A stretch of DNA of 64,000 nucleotides from Morinoia aosen (lineage: Eukaryota; Arthropoda; Malacostraca; Amphipoda; Talitridae): NCBI GenBank assembly GCA_030386875.1, contig CM059562.1, positions 69,314,201 through 69,378,200 of the forward strand, read 5' to 3'. Made by a program: the position numbers and the translations under genes. Positions 35,717 to 49,000 of this stretch are shown here, piece by piece. Within the stretch, counting starts at the first letter, position 1; every line of letters begins with the position of its first letter. Under the pieces are notes generated by a model. The model had not been told where the DNA came from and ran no database searches. It saw only the letters and a program-made list of their open reading frames with translations.

Positions 35717-38700
35717 AGCACAGTGGTCTACGTGAATACGAAGCAGCGCTGGCGGCTGCAGGAGCTCTGCCTGCGTGCAGCCTACGCGTGCTGCCACAAA
35801 AATAGCTCGGTGCGCTGCCACCGCCGTCGCTGCGCTGCCCTCGCTCGCAGTACACGGCTCGAGGGTCGCGCTCGGGACCCTTTGTTGAGTGCGTCTCTCA
35901 GCGTGCCTCTGAAGCAGTTCTAAAGAATTTTAACGTAACGTTGTAACGTTTTAACGATTGTCAAAGATGAGATCTATTTTGGGTAAGCGCCTGATGTTGA
36001 CGAAGTGTTTACACTTTCTAAGCATAGCTAGAAATTTGTATTGATTTTGCCGATTCATACTTAAACCGAGTTTTTATTAATTAACAGGAGTGTTAATAGT
36101 TTAAATCTAAGATTTATTCGGTTCCTATAATCTGAAATGACTCTATGATGATTAGATGAAAACAATGTTCATCTAGATTGACTCTGGTTTTAAAATTTTG
36201 GATCTGAACTGAAACCTATAAGTCAAACTGTACTGTAACCAGTGAGACCGCACTACGTCTCTTGTCGACACTCTGAGGATGCTTTAGCAGATTACAAGTT
36301 ATTCAACATGAAAGAGAATCTCCTGCAAAAATTATGGCACCGTTTGTCGGTTTCATTTTCTAACAAACGGAATAATTTCGATACTAGATTGTTTCCTCAC
36401 ACGATTGCTCATAGATTGAACTTATGCGTCTGAGAAGCGGAGGAGAATTGAAAAATACAATTTACGATAAGGTCATGGTGTAATAGAGAAAATTTCAGCC
36501 CAATATTTATTTAAAATTTCTCTTCAAACTTCTTATCTAGAAAATGAAGAGGATCTAAGTATCGATGAAGAGTTGTTAGAAGACGGAGTGGCCTAACTGG
36601 TGATGTTTCCGAATAAATGACCGTTACTTGAAGCCTCATGACTAAAACCAGTTTAAGTACTGCCAATGCAGCAACGTTGGAAACACATCCAAATTATTCA
36701 CCGTATAAGGTTTTCCGCATTTACTCTAAGCACTACTGATCATCATGATTGGCAGTCCTGTAACACATAGGTAGCGGTGCTCCTTGATTTAGCTTACTGA
36801 GAACCAAAAATTAAATCGGATTCCTATCTCAAAATAACCGTTCACCGAAAAGGAAATAGGCCTTGGGTAGAACACCTATACTATGATTAACGGCGATTTG
36901 ACTCATGTTCAACAGTGGAAAGGCCAGAGCTGCGTTCTTCACGAGACAAACGCGTCGGTATCTACGCGGGGTGTAAATTGAGCATCTAGTCTTCAAAGTC
37001 ATTCTTTTTCATTGATGAGAGCTACAAAATATCATCTTGCTCCACGTATTTTCTACAAATCAGTTTAAATTAATTTCCAGTTTTCCATAAAAAAGTTTGG
37101 CGGTACAGGGATTACATGTTTCTTAAAGATTTTTTGTAACTTAACATTTTTGTACTAGTGAATATTGCTGATATGTAGTTAAAAGTAACCTGCGCAAAGC
37201 TGTATTCTATTTGGCTCGCATGTTTTCATCAATGCAGCGTAAATTTAGATTGATTCATGGAATTAAGGTAACTATAGAGTTCGCGAGTGCAAAAATCAGA
37301 CGTGACTGCGATGATTTATCCCATAAACCCTTAATGAAGCATCCTCACGGCGAGGGAAATAAACCACTGATATGGGCGAGCAAATTTCCTGGAAATATTC
37401 AGTAATGGTTAGAACGTCTTCCTTTCTAAAATGAGAAAGACTGTTCCGGAATACTTGCTCAGCGTTTAACGATAACCGATCTAAGGCTAAGTTAATTCGC
37501 TTTCCTGGAACTTTTGGGACGAACATTCAGCAAATCGTGGCCGAAGTTTTGCAGAAATGCTTTACGGTATTGAGGGTCAAACAGTTCAAGTCAGGGCACG
37601 ACGTTGAGCGGTCGACTATGATGCATTTTGAAGAGAGCCGATTAGAGCATAACCCCAATCATCGCCTAATTTAGATGCTTTGCATAAGCGAGAGCTGCGT
37701 ATCCTAGTCGCGCATGATACAATAAGGCGCTTTTGATAGATTAGAGAGGCTACGGAGAAGAATGCAGCAATTACGAGTATTTTAGAGAGCACTTCATCGC
37801 TAACTAATGCCACGGCTTTGGTAGTTTACGACATGCTCATCAGAGTGTCCGCGTTTGAGGAGCGTTCATCGTGGCAACCCTGCCTCGTTCCTGCTCCTTT
37901 ATCAGATAGCGCCTCGCAAATGCCTGTAACCTCAGAGATTACTCAGCGCATCAAAAAACTCCTTGGCATAATCTTTTAAAAAATGAATGTGACAAGGGGT
38001 ATATCTAAAAGTTTGGAGCATGGAATTTTTTTCCATTGGCGGTGTGTTGTAATAATTTTTTTTAAAGTGCAAGGTATTGGTATATTTTTGCATAGAACAA
38101 TTGATATAAAACATCAGAAAACCAAGTTATTTAATTTTACTCTGGATATCTGCTTATGTTTAAAATGTGTGTAAGGGCTTTAAAAAACTCCTCCAGCATA
38201 CAATACATAAATTAATTCAGAAATTGTTTTATGTGATAAAATTACAGAACATTTTAAGAAAAAGCTGTCCTCTGAGTGCCACTCAACTGATCAGCGAGCA
38301 TGGCATTGAACACCTTAGTTCAGAAATTGAAGAACAAGACTTGCTTATGAACTCGGTAGCAAAATTTTTTTACATTTGCATTACTTTTGCTCCTCTTTCA
38401 GAATCATTCGGAAGTTTCTTCTCATAATGCTAACTAAATAAACACCTCGATATGGTATTGGTGAGCCCCTGAATAGAAACTGCGGTGTTCCTCATTATTT
38501 GATATGAAGCGAGTTACGTCTCCAATATTCAATACTGCGATTAAAGTTCCGTTTTATACTTCGATGTTACATGGGAGATTTGTTCTTGAATAACATTTGA
38601 TTTTGATGACATCGAATCCTTTCAAGAAATATTGATACAATTTGACCAAAACAGAAACATCGTTACAAGTCGATACGCTTAGCGTGGCGTAGACATTCAC

Positions 38701-39868
38701 AATAAATTAGAGGTAGCAAACTTCTTCAAGTCATGAACACTAACTTGCGAATGGATTTTATGATCTCAAGTTCACTTGTTTTTAATTATTCTTACGCGAG
38801 CGTCCTGTGCCAAACAACCGTTGCTAAACTTGGCTCAATATTTATAATAGTTATGTATTAAGCTACTATTAATTTTGAACACTTTTTCGGCCATTTTTTC
38901 TATTCATTTTCAAGCCTCATTCCTGAGGAATAGTCCCCACCAGCCTGCTTCCAAACAGATCTGCACCAATGCATCATGTCCAACAATGTTTTACCCACTG
39001 TTCCAAACGCTGGTCGTTGTCTTCCATCGACTCACTTATGTAAACCTTTATTCCCTTCAATCATTACGGGTCGGTCGGAGTGGATGAGAACATAACGCTA
39101 CCTTTAGAGTTCATAATTACAATTTGCTGAAAATTTGACTTCATACGAGTCTACTAGTATCATCATTGAGCTAAATTGCTTCATTATTTGATAATTATTC
39201 ATGGAAATATTTAGGAAGAAATTCTATTTGCGATTCCTACTGGGTGCCAAAATTCCTTAAATTATGTCACTCAAATGAGTGAGTGAGTCGATCAGTATCT
39301 AAGCAAATAAAATTTGAGCGAAACAAAAAAATTACTGTACTTAAAGAAAAAGACACGATGATTTGCTTGACTAACTTTCTTCAAATAAAAACATTTTTGG
39401 GGAAGTTTGAAGAAACAATAATTAGTTCAAATTTTCCGACTTAAGTTTTGAGCAAGGCGTGAGTGAGCATTTAAAAGTCAGCATGTAAGGAAGTAAAATT
39501 ATCGTCATAAATGTAATTCTACTAACGCGGTGCAGTACATCTGTAGATTCTTTGTGACACATGGTACATGGCACGGAGACAGCATACGTGTAATATCTTC
39601 GCGCTCCATATTACAACAACGTTGTGTTATATTTGTGCTTCTGTAGCCTTCTACTAATTAGTTCAAAATATTGAGAATTTATGCTAAGATTTATCAACTC
39701 AAATGTTATTTACTTTGTCATTCTATAGTCAATTCAAATTTATAAGAAACCATTAGGCAGCTTTAGACGATTTCTAAACAATGTGTGTAAGTGTAAACAA
39801 GATTACGGCTCAAATTTAAAATATTTAAATACAAAGACAATTATTTTGTGTGTACGTGGGGCAATTTT
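35717..39868. other. intergenic stretch with a possible decayed coding region
   Basis: GC-rich at 35720-35900, then AT-rich. Between about 37200 and 37900 the composition is more even and stretches of open frame occur on both strands: plus from 37211; minus 37526-37296 and 37813-37616; and a 60-codon plus stretch near 37480-37670. This suggests a decayed gene or transposon, but no family was recognised. The 86-codon plus frame at 38167-38427 follows a TTACAG but has no good donor. Confidence 0.4.
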
Positions 39869-40070
39869 CCAAGTTCCTCACAAAAGTATATCAGTTGAAT
39901 CCATCTTCATTTCGAAAGTAAAATGAGATTTTCCCAAGCTTCTCACAAAATATCAGTGGAATCCATCTTCATTTCGAAAGCAGAGTGAGATATTCCCAAT
40001 TTCCCCAGTTCCTCACAAAATATTGTTAGTTGAATCGATCATCATTTCGAAAGTAAAGCGCGATATTTTC
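39869..40070. repeat. three-copy direct repeat, about 61-73 bp
   Basis: Three adjacent copies share TTCCTCACAAAA (or TTCTCACAAAA), then a TGAATCCATCTTCATTTCGA core followed by AAG. CATTTCGAAAG begins at 39909, 39970 and 40043. The third copy carries a short insertion. The array abuts a GC-rich block (40071-40335), so the two may belong to one mobile or satellite-derived unit. Confidence 0.85.
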
Positions 40071-43000
40071 AGGAGCTGAAGCTAGTCGTTCGCTCGCTAG
40101 CTGCGACAGGGCCCGGCCAGGTTTAGTGCCCGAGCGCCAACAGCAGCGGCGCAGAGCGTGGTTGGCTAGACGACACTTCACGTCCCAGGGTGACGAGCTC
40201 CACACACGATTTTAGGGCCCGCAAGCCAATGCGAAGTGAGGGACGGCACGCGTACTCGCTCTACCAAGCTTGCCCCTATCTCACGCTCGCTTCCACAAAA
40301 TGGATCACTCACTTAACTCAAAACACCCTGTATTAGCACGTACTTCGAGTGAACTTCAACTCAACGCCAATCTTCTGTGCCGACAGGGGCCGAGATCTAT
40401 GAAATTTACTCCGATTACGTAAAAATGGCTTCAGATATCTTTTGTTAAAGACTTATTTCTACTGAATTAGGCAAATCTGAATGACTTGATGACTTAGTGA
40501 CTTACTTCAAAATTAAGCTGTATTCTGAATATAAATATTGAGCTAAACTTATTTTAATCAATTCGAGCAGGAATGTCTGGATTCAATATTAGATGAGATT
40601 TCATTCCTACAGCTAATTGAAATATACGAAATCGAAACTGTGTAGAAAGTCGCCAATGTTTTAGTGAAGTCCATCTTTTCGTTAAAATGAGTTACAACTA
40701 CGTTATCAAATTAAATTTAGTTTTATCTCTATGTCGATTGTTCCAACTACAACCATTGCAATATACTGACACTTTCACATCAATTAAAGCTTGTAGTAAT
40801 TCCGAGCACAAGCACACTAATGGAAACAAAGAAAGTTTTCGTCTTTCGGTAATTAAAATGAATAGGGGTTGGGGAGCCTACATCCCATCACTCTCAAAAG
40901 CTGATCTGCTGAATGGCGTCAGTGCTGGCTTGCATACCAAGAAAATTTCCCCTAAAATAAAAAAAAATTTCTGCTCGGTATCTTATAAAATGAGTATGAT
41001 ATTTTGAGCATGTATAACGTGATCACTTGTTTTCTTGTAAGTTTTTTTAATGATAGAGAGTGTTGTTCTAGAAAATGAAACTCATGTTAGGCCATTTGGT
41101 GTTCTGTAAAAATTAATTTGACAGCTCTGGTTTAAAATATTTACCCGAACAATTCTCCTCCGTATTGTTTACTTTTCAGAAAACCTATCATACGTGGAAG
41201 TTACGGAAGTAGGTTGGTAGTAGATTGCAGTTATTTATCATGAAAGGAAGTTTTTCTACAGTTGTCTCTTCTGTAAGCTAGAGAACATTTTTTGCTTGGT
41301 GTTTGCTTGTGACAGAAAGCACTTCCTTGGTCGCGTTGTGTTTACTTGATGATAAGCTGTGATTTTAAGTATTAAAACTAGCGCTCTGAAATGGAACATG
41401 GTCAAAATTACAGTAGCGATTGATATTCGATGGTAGTCCTATGTTGCAGTCAGCGTATATCGAAACAACTTCAAGACAACGACACAAACTCTGAGCATCA
41501 AACATTTTGATTGACCTGAGCAATGAAAAACCGATAGCAATAATTCAGAGTCGGAAGTGGTGGGTTCGTCACGCATGTCTAGAGTTGGAGTAGCTGAGAA
41601 AGAGGGGCTGCTCGACGTAACATCGACGGATGCCGCACAATGGCGCGTGAGAACTGAATACCAGAACTGCTCCTGCCTCACTCGTGCACGGCTCCCAACG
41701 TTCGCACGTCCTCCACGGTCTGCTGCTGAGCTCTCTCTCCTGCCGCCGTCCCCAAATTCCCACATACATTCCCTCTTCTACTTCGTCGGAGCCGAAGCCT
41801 TGACGTTGATTCATGGTGTTTCAGTTCAACTCCGCAACTCTGGAACTCGTTCTTTATTAGATAAACATAAATGAAAACTTAATAATTATGTAAGCCTTGC
41901 TCCCGATGTTTGCAATAAATATTCGCTTGCTGTAAATTATTGAGGCATAGGTCAGAGATTAACACCTCTAGAGTAATGAATTCCTTGTTTAATCTTCAAG
42001 CTATTGCTTTTTCTGAAACACTAAAATTGGTAGTCACTGTTCTTAATAATCTGATTGATATTATAACATTTGGCAATATTCACGTGTTTATAAAGAGCTT
42101 AAATGTTATTTTTTCATTTTAAATCAGCGTTCTGAACTGTCTTGTAATTTTCCGTTTAAGAGAACATCAAATTCTTCAAATCTCAGCCCCAACATCACGC
42201 CACAGGTGTGAACCGTTCATAAATCAAATAAAGCAGAGAAAATAGCTTATGATCTTGGAGCCATTAGAATAACTTCAACTAAGACTCTATTAATTATGTG
42301 CGTGAGATAATCGTGCTCTTTCTTGAGCCTCGTACAAAAAAGCCTTCGTTTGATAAGCTGACATGAACTGACCAAAAACATCCTTTCACTCTCCCGAGGC
42401 AAAATCAAATTTTCTGAAGTAGAAACGTCGGCGTAAATTGGGAGGGAGCACGAAATTTGACGGGAGTTTTTGTAAGAGTAAGTCGTGCTAAGTGAGGTAG
42501 AAAAAAAGACAGAGAGAGAGAGCGAGTGAGAAGGAGTCGTCTAAGCACTGCCTATCAGAGCTCCTGCACCAGGGGGCACTGCTATCACGAGCCGCTTTAA
42601 AGAGAAGAGTTAACCAACTGGCTCGGCCGTAAGTCAGGCCTCGAGATTAGTTAATTAACGGATCCTTGAGCCAAGCTGCGCTAAAAAAACTCAAAAAATA
42701 TCGTTCGCCGGCAAAAATGAAAAGCCTTTTTTTCGCAGAGTCATGTCTGACAACAAAAGTTGGGAGGTTCGGAAGTTTCTTAAAATATTTAGGAACGTGC
42801 CGGCTGAACTTTCAGAGCTGATTATCGACGCCTTACGTTTACTTCCAATATCTTATTCTTGAGAGGGCTAATGAAGAGGGTCGACAGCTTGGCTTTTTCT
42901 TCCTCTACAAAAATCAGAGCTGATGACGATCTTTAATGGAGAAATTTATTGGGTTTTCCAGGGTGAGCACATAAATACTGTGCGGAAAGACTTGATTCCG

Positions 43001-46000
43001 GTCGCGGACGGCGGTACACCCTGGATCTGAGAGCAGATTTTCACACGAGTCCATTTGTGCGAACAAGGCACTAAATAATACAAACAGAACTCGAGTACAA
43101 GTGAACATTCTAAGTAAGAACGCACTTTAAAATAAAAAATTTATAATGCAAAATAAGAAAACTCACTGCAAAATAAAAAACTCCATGAGTATTTCACCGC
43201 TGGTTTTCCTAAATACCATATTGTTCTTTTTTTTAATTTTAATCGAGTTTATGATAAACAAGAACATTTATAAATGTAAATTTCTGCATAGAATACATTT
43301 TCATGCTACGAATGAAATTCATGACGTTCTGTTTCACCAAGCGGAACAACAGAGCAATGATACGAAATAAGAGATGGGAACATTTGATGAATGAACATGC
43401 CCAATGTTGTGTAGAAATATCATTTTTTCCAAAAAAACAACTTCCGCTCAAACTGATGCAGAAAAGAAGGTGATAGACAGATAAAAGTTAAAACAGAGTT
43501 CAAAGACGAACTTCTGCGAACTGTAAACAATGCTACAACAAAAGGCAGCTTACTCAGTCATTCTTACGAGCTCTTGATCAACACACTTGGGGCATTTCTA
43601 CGAAAAGAAAAAAAAAGAACGGAGAAACAGTAACTGCGTACATAAGCGTGAAGCCAAAAGTCATTCAGTGATTTTATACTAAACTAAAAATTGTAATAAA
43701 GATAGGCAAAAGAAATATTGCTTAGAATAATAAATGCAAATTAAACGATATTTAAATTGATTTGATAAGTCGAACTCGCGAGACCTCGCGCTTCAACAGA
43801 TAGTCGCAAATCTTCCAAACGTACCCGAAATTATGCCTTTAAAATTCTTGCAAGACTTTACAGGTGCTGTTTGTACCACTAGACGTGTGTTTTTTGAGTC
43901 CTCACATGATTTTTTATTTATGGGAATAAATGTGAGAGCGAAGCGTATCATGTGGGCCGCGCATCTTGACCCATAAAATGGCCAAGTTATGGGCGGTGTG
44001 TGTCGGGCGCGGCTCTGCCAACTCTCTTAATGAGCATCCTCGGCGAAAGTGATCTCACTCATCCAACCAACACTTCCTCATATCCACCAAGATTTGCTCA
44101 ACCTTTCTGCTTTTCTTGCGCATGGCTTACCCAGATATACAGCTTGTGCATTTCATGCGCAATTAATAATGTTGATCAAGATTAATATTCAGTGCGATTG
44201 CTTGAACAAATGTACATCAGCTAGGGATATATTTTTGTTATCTCTTTTGCTCACGCCGAGAAGCGCGTTTGGACGAGGTTTTTTCTTGGTTCAACCAACA
44301 TGTGGTAGGAACAATCTCTACATCTAGACGCTCAAGGGAATAAAAAGATGAAACCCGCCTCTAGCATTTGAAAACATTCAATGCAAAAATACTTTTTACG
44401 AAACAAGAGAAAGCTACATGAATTTTAAAATTAAGAACTTGAATGTTCATCTGCCGTATAAAGGAATTGTGGCCAAGCTTGTGGTCAGTTTCTGTCTTTT
44501 GTTTCCCATTTTGGTAACTTGGAGCAAAGGAAAATTTCATCCATGAATATAACGAAAAATTACTTCAAAAGAATTTTAGTATTCGTAGCCTACTGAAATT
44601 ACACACCATCCAACAATAAAGGAATATCACATTGCTGTAATTTCTTAAAAAGAAGCAAATGAAACTAAAACTGACATGGATTTCTGAGTGAAAATAATGA
44701 GGGTATACTTAATGTGACTCACGTGCAGAACTGTTATGAAGTAGTGGAATATATATACACGTTTCCTGAAGATGCTTTGGATACAATAGACGCAGAGAAC
44801 TCAAAAGAGGAAACAAGCTGAAGAGCAGAGCTCTTGGACGCCTCGTTGATTAATTTGCTCAACAAAATAAATGGTGATATGAACCAGAATAAATTTAAAT
44901 GAGAGGTAATGGCGCCTATGAGATGCAGATCTAAAAGAATACGTGAAGTGAGGCGAAAACATTACAAAATTTGAGTGTGCTGTTAGGAAATTTTGAAAAT
45001 CTGCAACTTAAACTAAAACCCTTGTGAGGAAAGTCCTGTAGACTCATAAATGCACAGGAGAAAATTTCATAGGTAAAATCTGAAGATGTGCTACAGAGCT
45101 TAAGATATTTCAAATATGAGGTAAAGGCTATAGTAGAGTTAAAATGTTAGGCAACGAACAGATTATATTAACAAAATATAAAGAAAGACATTGAACTTCG
45201 ATCCCAAATAAAGAACTTTGAAAACGCTCTCTTGAATATTTAGCTAAAATAATCACAAATGCAATCAGACTACATGAATGTGTTTTTTTATTTAGGAACA
45301 CTTTAATTTCGTGTCATGTTTCATGTTAATTGTCATCTAGCCAAGAAAAACAACTCTATTTCAGTTAGGCTAATAAATATACCTACTGTAAATTATGCTC
45401 TTGTATTGTACACAGAAAAAATAAACAGAACATTGTGTTGAATTGATTATCAATGACGTGGGGTAAATCAAAACAAATGAGAGCTGATGCCAGTGACTTC
45501 AAATTGCTTTCGAAATAAAAGGCAGTTCTGTTCAATTCCAAAGCTTATAAATTTTAATATTTTCTTCAAGTCCGGGCTAATTGGGGAAGCCAATCAATTG
45601 AATATATTCTGGAAAAGTATTTTATCAAGACTGAATCCATTTGAAACAGTTCTCGAGTGAAAAAGCACCACTTGTATGAAAAAAACGAGGTGTTGGATAT
45701 TGACGTTGCTGTAATAAAATTGGATCATCATCAAGGTAAAAAAGAAGTAAAGACAGAGCCTGGATTACAGGGGTGTTGAAAATACATTTCAGTTATCCAT
45801 TTCGAAAAGGTTAACTCCAAACCAAGAACATAAGTACAACGGTAAAGTTTAAAACCAAAACGCATCTCAGCAATTACTAAACTGCACTAAAGGTATAGTA
45901 CACACGTTAAATTTGAAATGACATAACCGGAAACTCTTTCACATTTTTTACATCACAGAATCGCAGAACTATGTTATCTTCATGAGAAACTAAATGGAGC

Positions 46001-49000
46001 TTTATCATACACAAAAAACATGTAATCCATGTGAATGCATGTCAAAACTCGTAAAAGACACGAGATTTACAGTTGATATTTCAAAATTTTTAAAAATTTT
46101 TTAATGCAACTGCGTACAGCACCCGTCCATACAGGTGCGTGGCGAGTCTCAATAGTGAGGCACTTCTAATCAACTCTTGCGATCTGCTGCTTTACGTGGC
46201 CTATATTGCATAGTTGAAAAGTGAACCTTTTCTCATCTCCAACAACTTCTCAAAAGTTATGGGGCTTTCATCTGTATAAGAAACATAAACTATATTGCGC
46301 TGAAATTGAAATCAGAAATGATTTTTAAGATTGCAAGGAGAATTTCAAACACACTCGAAAATCGATGCAAAACGAGAACCGCGAAGTAAAAATTTATCCT
46401 AGCTCATTAGAACCATAGCGCTAAAATACGAAGAAGTGAGTGGTAATACGTCATGTAAGTTGTTAAGTATGCAGTAAAATAAATTGTAAAATAATAAATA
46501 AACCTTTCAGAGTGTCGATACATCTGAAGAAAGTGCGTCCATTTTGTAAGGAGTGCCGCCTAATCGAAGCGTCCGTGCTATACTCGTATCTTGTAACCGA
46601 ACTTCCGTGTTTAGTACATGCGAATTCATCACGAGTGTGACAAGCGAGCACGAACACCAATAATGACGCGCATGCTTCAGCATGTGACAAGCACGCGCGC
46701 ACATTTGTCAATTATCGTGAATACGCTTGAAGGACGGGACACGCGATCGCACCTGCCAATAATGATGCCCGCGAACACTTGGCGCGAGTGTCATGCAATC
46801 GCGTGAGCGGGGCAGCCATGTGCATTAGGCGAACTGCCTCGAACTGCGCATGGCGCACCTTCGTTTCCGACGATCGAACGAAGCACCTCAATCACTCCTG
46901 ACTCGCGAGAAGTTTAGTGCACTGAATTATTCCACTTGAGAGCTTGGCGCCGTGACTCAAGCATGGTGAGGGATTCTGAAGAGTGCAATACTTGCATGTA
47001 TGGTGACTAGTTTTGTCAAGCAGCTACACTCAAATGTGTCCGTTGTACTCGACTTGAGATACAATCTATTGCTGTATGGCTTGTGGTAAATAAATCGTCT
47101 AAAATGTTTAAATTGTCTTGACCCAGAAACACACGTCTTGATGAGGATATAACGCTCACATCTATATAACGGCGCCATGGGGCTAAAATATTCCACAAAT
47201 AATTTGCTCCACTGATTTTGAGTTCCGAAAAATTGATAAACGCTTGAACAATATTTCGTGTGTCTTCCTATACTCCGACCTCGAACCAAAAAATTGATAA
47301 ATGACCTCGCCATACTTTGACAAAAAAATTTCCCGAACTTCATTTTAGACTTACTCATATATCGTAAAAAACGTACGATTTCATACCTTATTCCTCTTCA
47401 AAGATGCAACACATTCTATCTTCCCTCATTTACAACTTTAGCTGTTCGCTTTGCGCAGGGTATAAGAGTTCTACCCACAGACCACTTTAAGTAAGAGTAG
47501 CTGAACATGAGGTCGCATTCATCGAGCTGGCCACTTTCTTGGATCGACATCCCATTATAGCATTAAAAAATGTCGCACAATTGGTTCATGTGCGCAAATC
47601 CTTTCTGTTGATAAGTTAATTTTTTCGATTACTGCTTTGCTAATTTTGACCTCCGTACCTCAGAATCCTCGCACATTTTCGTAATAAAATCATCGCTCAA
47701 TGATAAGCAGATGGATGACATTCTGAACTTCGTGAACTGTTGAAGTATATGTGCATTTAGTTTACTTTTTATTAATCCTTGTTAATTATTTATTCATTTT
47801 TATTGATCGTTCAACTTTTTTTCAAGTAATGAATTTGAAGGATAATTCTATCTTTGTTATTCACCCATTATTTGTTAAGAATTTGCTTATAGGACCCAAA
47901 ATTCCCAAAGAATGTTTTTAAAGATTTTTTCCTATTGCCTTCATTGTGAATTTGCTTATAAAGAAAGGTGTGCCAAGAATCACTGAAATCAATGGTGTGA
48001 AAACATCAGTACATCAGTCAGAGCCATTCACTGGCGATGGCATCTCGATGCATATCTCTACCACGCTCACACAAATTTTATTACCAAGTTCGTAAAACAC
48101 TATAAGTGAAAATAAGATTAAAAATTTATGGGTACAAATAGATTAGTAGGGTATTTAAAATAATACAATTCTCCGTAGGCATGTGGCATATTCCTATGAG
48201 GTACGTATACGAACAAACACGCGTTGAAAATTGTGTTTGTAAATGCGTGTTAACTCAATAAAGAACATATCTAATAATGGATATAATTTCACCAAGAATG
48301 TGCTTGAACTTCCTTTTGAATACTTTTGAATAATCAAACTTCTAGCATAAAGCTACCTCAAGAAGATCCAAGCTAGCAGTATTGTAATATCAAACTACAC
48401 GGCATTTCGGCGTAGTAGACTACAAATTGTAGATTCCTGTGTTGAAATTCGAAGTATAATTTCACTAATACAACGGTTGATGTAATAGATCTGACTTGCA
48501 TACAGAGATAGACGCCCCTGACCGCTTGCAAAAACAACTCGATGCACCTTGAACATGGTCAGATAACGTATACGCACAAACCATGTAAGACGAACATCGA
48601 CAATCATTGTATTTCACGCACACCATTTCTCCTGGAGCTTCAGCTAACAAGCCGGTAATATGAAAGTTTTGCTTTCAATTAGGGTCAAAACTTTCGGTGT
48701 AGCCAGATCCATAACGACGATACGACTATTTCAGCGCTTAAATTAAGTATTTCCAACTTCAAATTACCACATGCGAGAAATTATCCCATATCGTTTGGAA
48801 AGTGCACATGTAACGCGAATGCTAAAATCACTACAGAATGTATAGAAAAACCCTCAATTACGTGTGTTAGCTAATCTGGGTGCATGGTCAACTCTATATA
48901 TACGTTCTTCTGTATCCACCACAGCCTCTTCATACTCAACTATGGTTAAACAGGAAGTTTGTACATTATACAAAAAATCACAGATTCTCGTAATAGAAGC

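Noticed and set aside
45481-45545. tRNA-like TTCAATTCC box
   Set aside because: No matching A box or cloverleaf stems at the right distance.
46957-47358. 133-codon minus-strand open frame
   Set aside because: No recognisable family, and a second frame in the same place is also open for 60 codons.
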